From: Candidatus Aminicenantota bacterium
GTDB taxonomy: Bacteria; Acidobacteriota; Aminicenantia; Aminicenantales; Aminicenantaceae
Direction: 5' to 3'
NCBI GenBank assembly: GCA_030614645.1
Contig: JAUWTR010000073.1
Span: 1 to 7,379, forward strand
Length of the DNA stretch: 7,379 bases
Part shown: positions 1-7,379 of the stretch, one piece after another
Layout of the letters: each line of letters starts with the position of its first letter
Position numbering within the stretch: the stretch's first letter is position 1
Notes under the pieces: generated by a model
Database searches by the model: none
The model's input: only the letters and a program-made list of their open reading frames with translations
What the model was told of the DNA's origin: nothing
Translations under genes and position numbers: made by a program

Positions 1-1920
<1,920 letters not shown>

Positions 1921-1924
<4 letters not shown>

Positions 1925-3066
1925 AAAAGAAAACCTTCAACTGGATTGAAATTGAGCGATCTGCGCTTGAGCATAATATTCAACAGTTCCGGAACCTTAT
2001 TGGCACCAAAAAAAAGCTGTTGGTCATGGTGAAAGCAAATGCTTACGGCCATGGGATGTTCGAAGTGGCAGGGATTGCCTGTAACAGCGGGGCAGATTGG
2101 TTGGGGGTACAGTCGGTTGAGGAAGGAATCAGTCTTCGTAGAGAAGAATTTGAGTGTCCTATTCTGGTGGTAGGGTATATTCCGCTGGATAACCTGGAAA
2201 AAGCTGTAAAAAACGATCTAAGGATCACGGTATATAATCCTGAATCTATCGATAAGTTAGGTGAGGTATGTAGGAAGCTCGGAAAGAAAGCCTGTCTGCA
2301 CTTAAAAGTCGAGACTGGAACTTACCGCCAAGGTGTAGATAAGAGGGATGTGCTTGCTTTTGTAGATAAAATACGTAGAGATCCTCAGCTTGTACTGGAG
2401 GGAGTTTCTTCACATTTTGCGAATATTGAAGATACGACTGATCATACTTACGCCAGGCGACAATTGCATAATTATCACAGTATCATACAAAACCTCAAGG
2501 AACATAAAATAAATATACCTATCAAACATTTTTCCTGCTCGGCAGCTACTATTCTTTTTTCTGAGACTCATTTTGACTTGGCTCGAATCGGTATTGGAAT
2601 ATATGGATTATGGCCTTCAAAGGAGACCTATTTGGCCTGTTTGCTGCAGGATCAGCAACCGCTCAGCTTAAAACCGGTCCTTACCTGGAAAGCCAGGATC
2701 GCTCAATTGAAAAAGGCGCCGAAAGGCGCTATGGTCGGATATGGCTGTACCTATAAGACAGGCCGGGAAAGTTTGCTGGCTGTGGTCCCTGTGGGATACT
2801 ATGACGGATACCCACGTAACCTATCCAATACATCTTATGTTCTGGTAAATGGAGAAAGGGCTCCTCTGCGGGGACGTGTGGCTATGAATTTTTTAGTGGC
2901 TGATGTAACTGATATTTCAGGTGTCAGGCTTGAGGATAAAGTGGTACTCATCGGTAAAAGCGGTAGTGATGCCATATCTGCTGATTTGTTGGCAGGCTGG
3001 GGAGGGACGATTAATTATGAGGCTGTAACCCGCATTAATCCATTTATTTCTAGGATTGTGGTTTAA
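1921..3066 (+). CDS. alr: Alanine racemase
   Basis: This PLP enzyme interconverts L- and D-alanine and supplies D-Ala for peptidoglycan. The 381 residues match the usual length. The N-terminal TIM barrel carries the PLP lysine Lys38 in MVKANAYGHG. Lys129 and Arg136 in HLKVETGTYRQG fall at the same numbers as the carbamylated Lys and PLP-contacting Arg of the Geobacillus enzyme. Tyr274 in VGYGCTYKTG corresponds to the second catalytic base (Tyr265 in Geobacillus). The C-terminal domain has VPVGYYDGYPRNLS and GRVAMNFLVADVTD; the Met of this last motif is kept, while C, D and Q of the common GRVCMDQ are A, N and F, a variation I believe occurs in other Alr proteins. ATG at 1921 overlaps the purA stop (ATGA), implying translational coupling that would depend on ribosomes reaching the end of purA. 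The N-terminus fits the family start. Confidence 0.96.
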
Positions 3067-3089
3067 TCATATAAAATCTATCGGAAATA

Positions 3090-3118
3090 TTGACTAAAAT
3101 GTGTTATAATGATATATT
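3090..3118 (+). promoter_or_regulatory. Sigma70-type promoter of the nfu operon
   Basis: TTGACT at 3090-3095 and TATATT at 3113-3118 each match the consensus hexamers at five of six positions and are separated by exactly 17 bp. A second possibility is the extended -10 TGTTATAAT at 3102-3110, which has a perfect TATAAT but no good -35 (CGGAAA at 3082-3087). Either would start transcription around 3117-3126, leaving an AT-rich leader of about 80-90 nt before the ATG at 3206. The leader has one weak 7-bp inverted repeat (ATTAATA at 3165-3171, TATTAAT at 3180-3186) and no recognisable riboswitch. Confidence 0.72.
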
Positions 3119-3125
3119 ATATCAT
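3109..3125 (+). promoter_or_regulatory. Perfect 17-bp palindrome over the -10: probable repressor operator, Fur-family-like
   Basis: ATGATATA-T-TATATCAT is a perfect inverted repeat with 8-bp arms and one central base. It contains the 7-1-7 unit TGATATA-n-TATATCA. The classical Fur box is TGATAAT-n-ATTATCA, so each half-site matches at five of seven positions with the same arm and spacer geometry. It covers the TATATT -10 and the likely start point, where a bound repressor would block RNA polymerase. The downstream genes make Fe-S clusters, a usual target of iron- or redox-sensing regulators. Assignment to Fur, PerR or an Rrf2 protein is inference. AT-rich sequence produces some palindromes by chance. 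Confidence 0.5.
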
Positions 3126-3193
3126 CGTAAAAATAAAAATCACTTTTAAAATATTTGCGATGCTATTAATATAAAGACTTATTAATTTTTATT

Positions 3194-3199
3194 GGAGGA
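3194..3199 (+). promoter_or_regulatory. Strong ribosome binding site of the nfu gene
   Basis: GGAGGA lies 6 nt before the ATG at 3206. It is, with the site before the IscU-like gene, among the strongest Shine-Dalgarno matches in the window, and it fixes the start of this short gene. Confidence 0.85.
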
Positions 3200-3205
3200 A
3201 TAACA

Positions 3206-3427
3206 ATGAAAGAAAAAGTAGAAAAGGCGTTAAATAAGGTCCGGCCTTCACTTCAAGCAGATGGAGGCGATGTTGAACTGGTAAAAGTGGAAGATAACGG
3301 GGTTGTTAAAGTTAAACTGACCGGGGCCTGTGCGGGCTGTCCTATGTCCCAGATGACTCTGAAGATGGGAATTGAAAAGCTTTTAAAGAAGGAAGTTCCT
3401 GGAGTAACTGCAGTCGAATCGGTTTAA
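3206..3427 (+). CDS. Nfu-type Fe-S scaffold/carrier, single NifU C-terminal domain
   Basis: The 73-residue protein is a stand-alone NifU C-terminal (Nfu) domain. It opens with the typical helix and RPSLQADGGDVELV, followed by a beta-hairpin and the CxxC motif GACAGCPMS (Cys42, Cys45), then the helix MTLKMGIEKLLKKEVPG. In this family a dimer bridges one [4Fe-4S] cluster through the two CxxC motifs and passes it to target apoproteins. Length is normal for the short bacterial form, and no A-type or other domain is attached. It is the first gene after the promoter and palindrome, with a strong ribosome binding site, and lies 39 bp before an IscU-like gene. The pair divides between two genes what is one polypeptide in nitrogen-fixing NifU. 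No nitrogenase gene is present, so a housekeeping role is inferred. Confidence 0.94.
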   Translation: MKEKVEKALNKVRPSLQADGGDVELVKVEDNGVVKVKLTGACAGCPMSQMTLKMGIEKLLKKEVPGVTAVESV

Positions 3428-3455
3428 CGAATTTAAATCAGAGGGAGCTTGGCTT

Positions 3456-3461
3456 AGGAGG
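3456..3461 (+). promoter_or_regulatory. Ribosome binding site of the IscU-like gene
   Basis: AGGAGG (followed by GG) sits 5 nt before the ATG at 3467 and supports that start. Confidence 0.85.
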
Positions 3462-3466
3462 GGAAA

Positions 3467-4036
3467 ATGATCTACAGCGATAAGGTGATGGAGCATTTTG
3501 AGAATCCCCACAATGTGGGAGTTATGAAGGATGCTGATGGAGTAGGTAAAGTAGGAAATCCTGTCTGCGGAGATGTGATGACTTTTTATATAAAAGTCAA
3601 GGATGGCCGTATCAAAGATGTAAAATTCCAAACCTTCGGTTGTGGCGCCGCAATTGCTGTATCAAGTATGGTCAGTGAGATGGCTCTGGGGAAAACTCTG
3701 GAAGAGGCTAAGCGGATTACTAATGATGATGTGGCTAAAGAACTTGGAGGTCTACCAAAGAATAAGCATCACTGCTCCAACCTGGGAGCTGATGCCTTAC
3801 ATAAAGCCATAGAAGACTTGCAGGATAAACAAAAAAAAGGAAAAAAGACTGCAGCTGCAAAAACTGTTGTTGAAAGAAAAGGAGCTTGCCCCTATTGTGA
3901 AGGCCCGATCGGAGGCCTGGAATTATTCTGCAAGAAATGCAATCTAAATATCGAGTATTGCCCGGAATGTGGCAAACCTTTGCAGAAAGGAGCAAAAGAG
4001 TGCCCTCATTGCGGGACAAGAGTGATAAAAAAGTAA
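3467..4036 (+). CDS. IscU/NifU-N Fe-S scaffold fused to a double zinc ribbon
   Basis: Residues 1-125 are a NifU N-terminal/IscU domain, the scaffold on which [2Fe-2S] or [4Fe-4S] clusters are built from desulfurase-supplied sulfur. All three scaffold cysteines and the key Asp are present: Cys34 and Asp36 in GNPVCGDVM, Cys59 in TFGCGA, and Cys103 in KHHCSNL. A Lys/Ala-rich linker (about 126-139) leads to a tail with four CxxC knuckles: Cys141/144, 155/158, 165/168 and 179/182. CPYC, CPEC and CPHCG are typical zinc ribbons, so two zinc sites, or one zinc and one other metal, are likely. Plain IscU has about 130 residues and nitrogenase NifU carries a [2Fe-2S] domain plus Nfu instead, so this tail is unusual. 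No IscS or NifS is nearby. The linker holds an A8 tract in slippery phase. The scaffold call is firm; the role of the tail is unknown. Confidence 0.92.
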   Translation: MIYSDKVMEHFENPHNVGVMKDADGVGKVGNPVCGDVMTFYIKVKDGRIKDVKFQTFGCGAAIAVSSMVSEMALGKTLEEAKRITNDDVAKELGGLPKNKHHCSNLGADALHKAIEDLQDKQKKGKKTAAAKTVVERKGACPYCEGPIGGLELFCKKCNLNIEYCPECGKPLQKGAKECPHCGTRVIKK

Positions 4037-4051
4037 AGGGATGTATAAGTG
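4036..4051 (+). promoter_or_regulatory. nadA start region: Shine-Dalgarno, decoy ATG and GTG start
   Basis: AAGGG at 4036-4040 lies 8 nt before GTG at 4049-4051. The nearer ATG at 4041 opens only a three-residue frame (Met-Tyr-Lys) whose TGA at 4050-4052 overlaps the GTG. An in-frame TAA at 4046-4048 directly precedes the GTG, so nadA cannot begin earlier. No other common start codon follows before the conserved region. Confidence 0.75.
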
Positions 4052-4954
4052 AAAAAAGAAGGAATAGCAGAGAGAATTCTTAAATTAAAAGAAAAAAAGA
4101 ATGCTATTATCCTAGCCCATAATTACCAGACCGGAGATGTTCAGGATATTGCTGATTTTGTCGGAGACTCGCTGGATTTGAGTATTAAAGCTTCTAAAGT
4201 GGAAGAGGATGTGATTGTTTTCTGCGGAGTACATTTTATGGCTGAAACCGCTGTGATTTTAAGCCCTGAAAAAACAATCCTCATCCCAGATGCGAATGCA
4301 GGGTGCCCTATGGCTGATATGATCACAGCTGAGGAACTAAGAGCCTGGAAAAAGGGTAATCCCGGGAGTGATGTTGTATGTTATGTGAATACATCAGCTG
4401 CTGTGAAAGCTGAATGTGATATTTGCTGTACTTCAGCTAATGCAAAAAATGTGGTTGCATCCCTTAAGGGAGATAAAGTCTTGTTTGCCCCGGATAAAAA
4501 CCTGAGCGCTTATATAGCCCGCGGTTCAAAAAAAAAGATAATTCCCTGGGACGGATATTGTTACGTGCATAACAATATTTTGCCTAAACATGTAAGAGAG
4601 AAAAAAAAGCGTTATCCTGAAGCAGAAGTATGGGTGCATCCTGAATGCCTGCCCGAAGTCATAGACCTGGCTGATAGAGTTTTTTCCACGGGGGGGATGG
4701 TAAAAGAAGCCCGCAAAACTGCCTTGGGTGAAGTCATAATCGGTACGGAAGCAGGAATGATATACCGTTTAGCAAAGGAAAACCCCGGAAAAAGATTTTA
4801 TCCCGTTAAAGACAACGCAATATGCAGTAATATGAAAAAGATCACCTTGGAGAAGGTATTGATTTCTATGGAGAACATGGAACCCAAAGTAGAAGTTTCT
4901 GCTGATATAAGACGGAGGGCAAAAGGGGCTATTGAGAAAATGGTATCATTGTAG
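4049..4954 (+). CDS. nadA: Quinolinate synthase
   Basis: NadA condenses iminoaspartate with dihydroxyacetone phosphate to quinolinate, the precursor of NAD, using an oxygen-sensitive [4Fe-4S] cluster. The 301 residues match the short (Thermotoga-like) form. The pseudo-threefold structure shows AHNYQTGDVQDIADFVGDS near residue 23, then FCGVHFMAETA and the three cluster cysteines: Cys86 in NAGCPMADM, Cys171 in WDGYCYVHN and Cys259 in AICSNMKK. Spacings of 85 and 88 are close to those of the Thermotoga enzyme. VWVHPECLPEV and GTEAGMIYRLAKENPGKRF are also typical. Translation starts at GTG 4049, 12 bp after the IscU-like gene, and ends in tandem stops TAG TAA. nadB and nadC are not in the window. 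Its place directly after two Fe-S carriers suggests they supply its cluster (inference). Confidence 0.96.
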   Translation: MKKEGIAERILKLKEKKNAIILAHNYQTGDVQDIADFVGDSLDLSIKASKVEEDVIVFCGVHFMAETAVILSPEKTILIPDANAGCPMADMITAEELRAWKKGNPGSDVVCYVNTSAAVKAECDICCTSANAKNVVASLKGDKVLFAPDKNLSAYIARGSKKKIIPWDGYCYVHNNILPKHVREKKKRYPEAEVWVHPECLPEVIDLADRVFSTGGMVKEARKTALGEVIIGTEAGMIYRLAKENPGKRFYPVKDNAICSNMKKITLEKVLISMENMEPKVEVSADIRRRAKGAIEKMVSL

Positions 4955-4957
4955 TAA

Positions 4958-5587
4958 ATGAATAAACCTGAAAAGAGAATCAGGGATATTATCAGGATCT
5001 TACACCAGACCTATCTAAACAGCCGGACAGCACTGCGCTTTAGGACGCCGCTCCAGATCCTTATAGCTACTATTTTGTCTGCTCAGTGTACTGACCGGAA
5101 GGTCAATGAGATTACTCCTGCCCTTTTTAGGAAATACTCAGGTGCAGCAGATTTTGCGGCTGCTGATAGGGTTGAGCTTGAAAATGAGATCCGCCCTACC
5201 GGATTCTATCGGAATAAGGCTAAAAATATAATCAAAACCTGCCAGAAAATTGAGGAAGATTTTCAAGGAAAGGTGCCTGACAATATGGCCGCCCTTATTA
5301 CTCTGCCAGGAGTAGCGCGCAAGACTGCAAATATTGTCCTTTCCAGCGGTTTTAACAGGGCCGAAGGAATTGCTGTTGATACTCATGTAAAACGTATTTC
5401 AGTCCGCTTGGGTTTAAGCCGGGAAAAAGTGCCTGACAAGATCGAATGTGATCTTATGAAAGTAGTACCTAAAAAGGACTGGCTTGATTTTAATTATTTG
5501 CTCGTTAACCACGGCCGCACATTCTGCCCCGCCCGTAAACCCCGCTGTAAAGAATGCCCGATCAGACATCTCTGCCTAATGGGTTGA
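4958..5587 (+). CDS. nth: Endonuclease III (DNA glycosylase/AP lyase)
   Basis: This base-excision repair enzyme removes oxidised pyrimidines and cleaves the abasic site. The 209 residues match the family. The helix-hairpin-helix LPGVARKTANIV carries the Schiff-base lysine Lys122, and VDTHVKRISVRLGL carries catalytic Asp141, matching E. coli Lys120 and Asp138. The C-terminus has the [4Fe-4S] loop with exact spacing C-x6-C-x2-C-x5-C: Cys190, 197, 200 and 206. ILSAQCTDRKVNEITP near residue 30 is the typical N-terminal helix region. ATG at 4958 follows the tandem stop of nadA immediately (TAGTAAATGA), and no Shine-Dalgarno is visible, so translation probably depends on ribosomes finishing nadA. 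It is the second [4Fe-4S] protein downstream of the scaffold genes. Confidence 0.96.
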   Translation: MNKPEKRIRDIIRILHQTYLNSRTALRFRTPLQILIATILSAQCTDRKVNEITPALFRKYSGAADFAAADRVELENEIRPTGFYRNKAKNIIKTCQKIEEDFQGKVPDNMAALITLPGVARKTANIVLSSGFNRAEGIAVDTHVKRISVRLGLSREKVPDKIECDLMKVVPKKDWLDFNYLLVNHGRTFCPARKPRCKECPIRHLCLMG

Positions 5588-5592
5588 GTTTT

Positions 5593-5619
5593 TATCTTGA
5601 TTCTTCTATTATCAAGATA
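5593..5619 (+). other. Perfect 9-bp inverted repeat (hairpin) after nth
   Basis: TATCTTGAT (5593-5601) and ATCAAGATA (5611-5619) are exact reverse complements around a 9-nt loop. It begins 6 bp after the nth stop. There is no T-run after the stem on the + strand (AACTAAGG follows; the T5 run lies before it), so it is not a standard intrinsic terminator. It could be an RNA processing or stability element, an operator for the next gene, or a weak terminator. The rest of the 65-bp gap holds no clear promoter. Confidence 0.5.
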
Positions 5620-5652
5620 TAACTAAGGTCCATAAATAATCCATAATAAGAG

Positions 5653-6075
5653 ATGAATAAGATGAAACAAAACTGTAATCATATCGGGCTTATAACCGGA
5701 AATGCTGATATATTGGTTAAATTCTATACAGAAAAGTTAGGGTTTAAAGAAAGCGGAGCCCGGCTGATTCCTGCCGCGCTCATGAAGAAGCTTTTCGGCC
5801 TGACGAGCGAGTGCCAAATGACCAAGCTTGTTCTAGGAGAAATAGTGCTTGAAATATTTAATCCTGGGGGCATTGATATTAGCCTGAAGAGGGAAGACAC
5901 CTCAGGCTTGAATCATTGGGGCCTAAATGTTTTAGACAAAGAATCCTTTTGTCGGGATCTTGCAGGTAAAGGTGTTGAAATAATCAAAGCTCCTTATAAA
6001 GACCGATACATCTATTTCATTAAAGACCCGGAGGGAAATCGGATCGAGGTATTTGACAAATATAAAAATGCTTAA
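5653..6075 (+). CDS. VOC (glyoxalase/dioxygenase-fold) family protein
   Basis: The 140 residues make one vicinal-oxygen-chelate protein of two beta-alpha-beta-beta-beta repeats. The first repeat begins NHIGLITGNADILVKFYTEK, a classic VOC opening. The second has LNHWGLNVLD and ends DPEGNRIEVFD. Four candidate metal ligands sit where the family has them: His10, Glu67 (LEIF), His88 and Glu132. Such proteins dimerise around divalent metals and act as glyoxalases, epimerases, dioxygenases or binding proteins; the substrate cannot be read from sequence. ATG at 5662 gives a 137-residue form that has an AAGAG about 9 nt upstream, so it may be the true start. The 3' end overlaps the radical SAM gene, suggesting co-translation and perhaps a joint function. 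Family assignment is firm. Confidence 0.88.
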   Translation: MNKMKQNCNHIGLITGNADILVKFYTEKLGFKESGARLIPAALMKKLFGLTSECQMTKLVLGEIVLEIFNPGGIDISLKREDTSGLNHWGLNVLDKESFCRDLAGKGVEIIKAPYKDRYIYFIKDPEGNRIEVFDKYKNA

Positions 6076-7075
6076 AGAAGCAAGACTTTATGATTCCCAG
6101 AAAGATAGGTATGTCTATTGCCGTTTGTGCAATCACGCGTGTCGTATTGCTCCAGATAAATTTGGTATCTGCGGGGTAAGACAGAACCGGGATGGCAAGC
6201 TGTATACCCATGTATATGGTGAACTTATCGCGGCCCATGTGGACCCGATCGAGAAAAAACCTTTATATCATTATTTACCGGGCACAACATCTTTTTCTAT
6301 GGCAACTATGGGATGTAATTTTCGCTGTTCATTCTGCCAGAACTGGCAGATATCTCAGAATTCTGCCAGAGACGGGAATGCTTCCGCCAGCCCCTATCTT
6401 CCCAAAGAAATAGCAGCTGCAGCAAAAGGCCAGAACTGCTGCAGCATCTCTTATACTTATACTGAACCTACAATTTTTTTTGAGTATGCCTATGATACAG
6501 CCAGGCTGGCTAAAGAGGAGGGATTGGGAAATGTTTTTGTGACCAACGGATACATGACTATAGAAGCCTTGGATGTAATTAATCCCTATCTGGATGCCTG
6601 TAATGTTGACCTTAAGTCTTTCCGGGAAGAATTTTATGATAAAATGTGTAAAGCCCGTTTAAAGCCGGTGCTTGAATCTATCCGCTATATGAAAAAGCTG
6701 GGGATATGGATCGAAGTTACAACCCTTGTAGTACCAGGACAGAACGACTCGGATAAGGAGCTTTCTGATATTGCTGAGTTTATTGCAGGTGTAGATGTGG
6801 ATATCCCCTGGCATATAAGCCGCTTTCGTCCTGACTATAATTATTTAAATTCCCGTCCCACACCTGTTGAGGCTTTGCGTCGCGCTTATGCGATTGGAGA
6901 AAAAGCCGGTCTGCATTATATTTATATCGGCAATGTTATGGGGGAATCGGAAGATACAGTATGTCCTGAATGTAAAAAGATCGTCATCCGGAGGCATGGT
7001 TTTTCAATCTTTGATAATCGCATCAAGGATTCGACCTGTCCCTTTTGTAGCAGCCGTATAGCCGGAGTGTTTTAA
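6068..7075 (+). CDS. amrS: AmmeMemoRadiSam-system radical SAM enzyme (AmrS family)
   Basis: This is a radical SAM protein of the AmrS group, 335 residues from ATG 6068. The N-terminus has an extra cysteine set (Cys18, 21, 25 and 35, in YCRLCNHAC and FGICGVR), followed by DPIEKKPLYHYLPGT. The SAM-binding [4Fe-4S] motif CxxxCxxC is GCNFRCSFCQNW (Cys83, 87, 90). Next come SYTYTEPTIFFEYA and a DVDIPWHISRFRPDY segment characteristic of the group. A zinc-ribbon-like end has CPEC and CPFC knuckles and closes with AGVF. In many genomes the family neighbours MEMO and AMMECR1 proteins; neither is in the window, and its biochemical role is poorly known. A TTG at 6053 would add five residues, but family members start near MLKEA and no well-spaced Shine-Dalgarno supports either start. 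It overlaps the VOC gene by 8 bp. Confidence 0.92.
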   Translation: MLKEARLYDSQKDRYVYCRLCNHACRIAPDKFGICGVRQNRDGKLYTHVYGELIAAHVDPIEKKPLYHYLPGTTSFSMATMGCNFRCSFCQNWQISQNSARDGNASASPYLPKEIAAAAKGQNCCSISYTYTEPTIFFEYAYDTARLAKEEGLGNVFVTNGYMTIEALDVINPYLDACNVDLKSFREEFYDKMCKARLKPVLESIRYMKKLGIWIEVTTLVVPGQNDSDKELSDIAEFIAGVDVDIPWHISRFRPDYNYLNSRPTPVEALRRAYAIGEKAGLHYIYIGNVMGESEDTVCPECKKIVIRRHGFSIFDNRIKDSTCPFCSSRIAGVF

Positions 7076-7113
7076 AAACGATCATTTTATGTTACAGATT
7101 GTTGTGGATATTT

Positions 7114-7118
7114 GAGGG
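7114..7118 (+). promoter_or_regulatory. Ribosome binding site of rtcB
   Basis: GAGGG lies 5 nt before the ATG at 7124. The 48-bp gap from the radical SAM gene shows no strong promoter or terminator, so read-through transcription is likely. Confidence 0.7.
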
Positions 7119-7123
7119 AACAA

Positions 7124-7379
7124 ATGGAATTAAGAAAAATTGATGATAACACCTGGGAAATTCCTAAACATGACCGGATGCAGGTCGCGGCGGTCGTCTA
7201 TACCTCCTCCAAACTTCTAAGCAGTCTTAAGCGTGACAATACTCTCCAACAGATCAAGAATGTCGCTTGCTTACCGGGGATCAAATGTGCTGCCTATGCA
7301 ATGCCTGATGCCCACCAGGGTTATGGCTTTCCTATTGGGGGGGTGGCTGCCTTCAGTAAGGAAGGGGGGATCATTTCTC
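7124..7379 (+). CDS. rtcB: RNA-splicing ligase RtcB, N-terminal part
   Basis: The first 85 codons of RtcB are present and the frame is open to the window edge. RtcB is a GTP- and Mn-dependent ligase that joins RNA 2',3'-cyclic phosphate or 3'-phosphate ends to 5'-OH ends in RNA repair and tRNA splicing. The diagnostic segment is [16 protein letters not shown], followed by [12 protein letters not shown]. The usual next motif (GGVGYDINCG type, containing the metal-binding Asp and Cys) lies beyond the edge, so catalytic competence cannot be judged. Many bacterial and archaeal rtcB genes are paired with archease; whether that is so here cannot be seen. ATG 7124 is well placed behind GAGGG and gives the usual N-terminus. 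Confidence 0.94.
   Translation, partial: MELRKIDDNTWEIPKHDRMQVAAVVYTSSKLLSSLKRDNTLQQIKNVACLPGIKCAAYAMPDAHQGYGFPIGGVAAFSKEGGIIS

Noticed and set aside
2715..2730. Stable-looking hairpin with GAAA tetraloop inside alr
   Set aside because: The 6-bp stem GGCGCC/GGCGCT (one G-U pair) lies in ordinary coding sequence (Lys-Lys-Ala-Pro-Lys-Gly-Ala); no boundary or regulatory context.
3165..3186. ATTAATA/TATTAAT inverted repeat in the nfu leader as a riboswitch or terminator
   Set aside because: Only seven A-T pairs with an 8-nt loop; too weak to claim beyond AT-rich composition.
6053..6067. TTG 6053 as start of the radical SAM gene
   Set aside because: It leaves about 3 nt after GAGG and adds residues not expected in the family; ATG 6068 gives the usual N-terminus, though neither has an ideal ribosome binding site.

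Overview
The window is a gene-dense stretch of bacterial chromosome with every gene on the + strand. Gaps are short or absent, so it reads as one or a few operons. The organism is probably a diderm, because the first gene ends like an outer-membrane beta-barrel. Several oxygen-sensitive [4Fe-4S] enzymes suggest an anaerobic or microaerophilic life. Composition is moderately AT-rich with frequent poly-A tracts. I cannot assign a phylum; an uncultivated lineage is plausible.

Layout. (1) Positions 1-566 hold the C-terminal part of an outer-membrane barrel protein. (2) Positions 584-1924 encode adenylosuccinate synthetase (purA), whose reading frame is intact except for one in-frame UAG at 1409-1411, where a conserved proline is expected. 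(3) Alanine racemase (alr, 1921-3066) overlaps the purA stop as ATGA. (4) The 139-bp gap at 3067-3205 holds a good sigma70-type promoter, a perfect 7-1-7 inverted repeat over its -10 element that resembles a Fur-family operator, and a strong ribosome binding site. (5) From there run a one-domain Nfu protein, an IscU/NifU-N protein fused to a four-CxxC zinc-ribbon tail, quinolinate synthase (nadA) and endonuclease III (nth). (6) After a 65-bp gap with a 9-bp stem hairpin come a VOC/glyoxalase-fold protein, an overlapping AmmeMemoRadiSam-type radical SAM enzyme (AmrS family), and the start of an RtcB RNA ligase that runs off the window.

How the genes fit together. Nfu and IscU-like proteins build or carry Fe-S clusters. 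The next genes include three proteins whose cluster-ligand cysteines can be read here: NadA, Nth and AmrS. I infer an Fe-S assembly-plus-client transcription unit, possibly iron-controlled through the palindrome. The cysteine desulfurase that would supply sulfur is not in the window.

The two points most worth checking are the UAG inside purA (recoding, pseudogene or assembly error) and the Fur-like operator with its Fe-S operon. No RNA genes, insertion sequences, CRISPR arrays or convincing intrinsic terminators were seen. No gene-free stretch exceeds 300 bases; the longest is 3067-3205.
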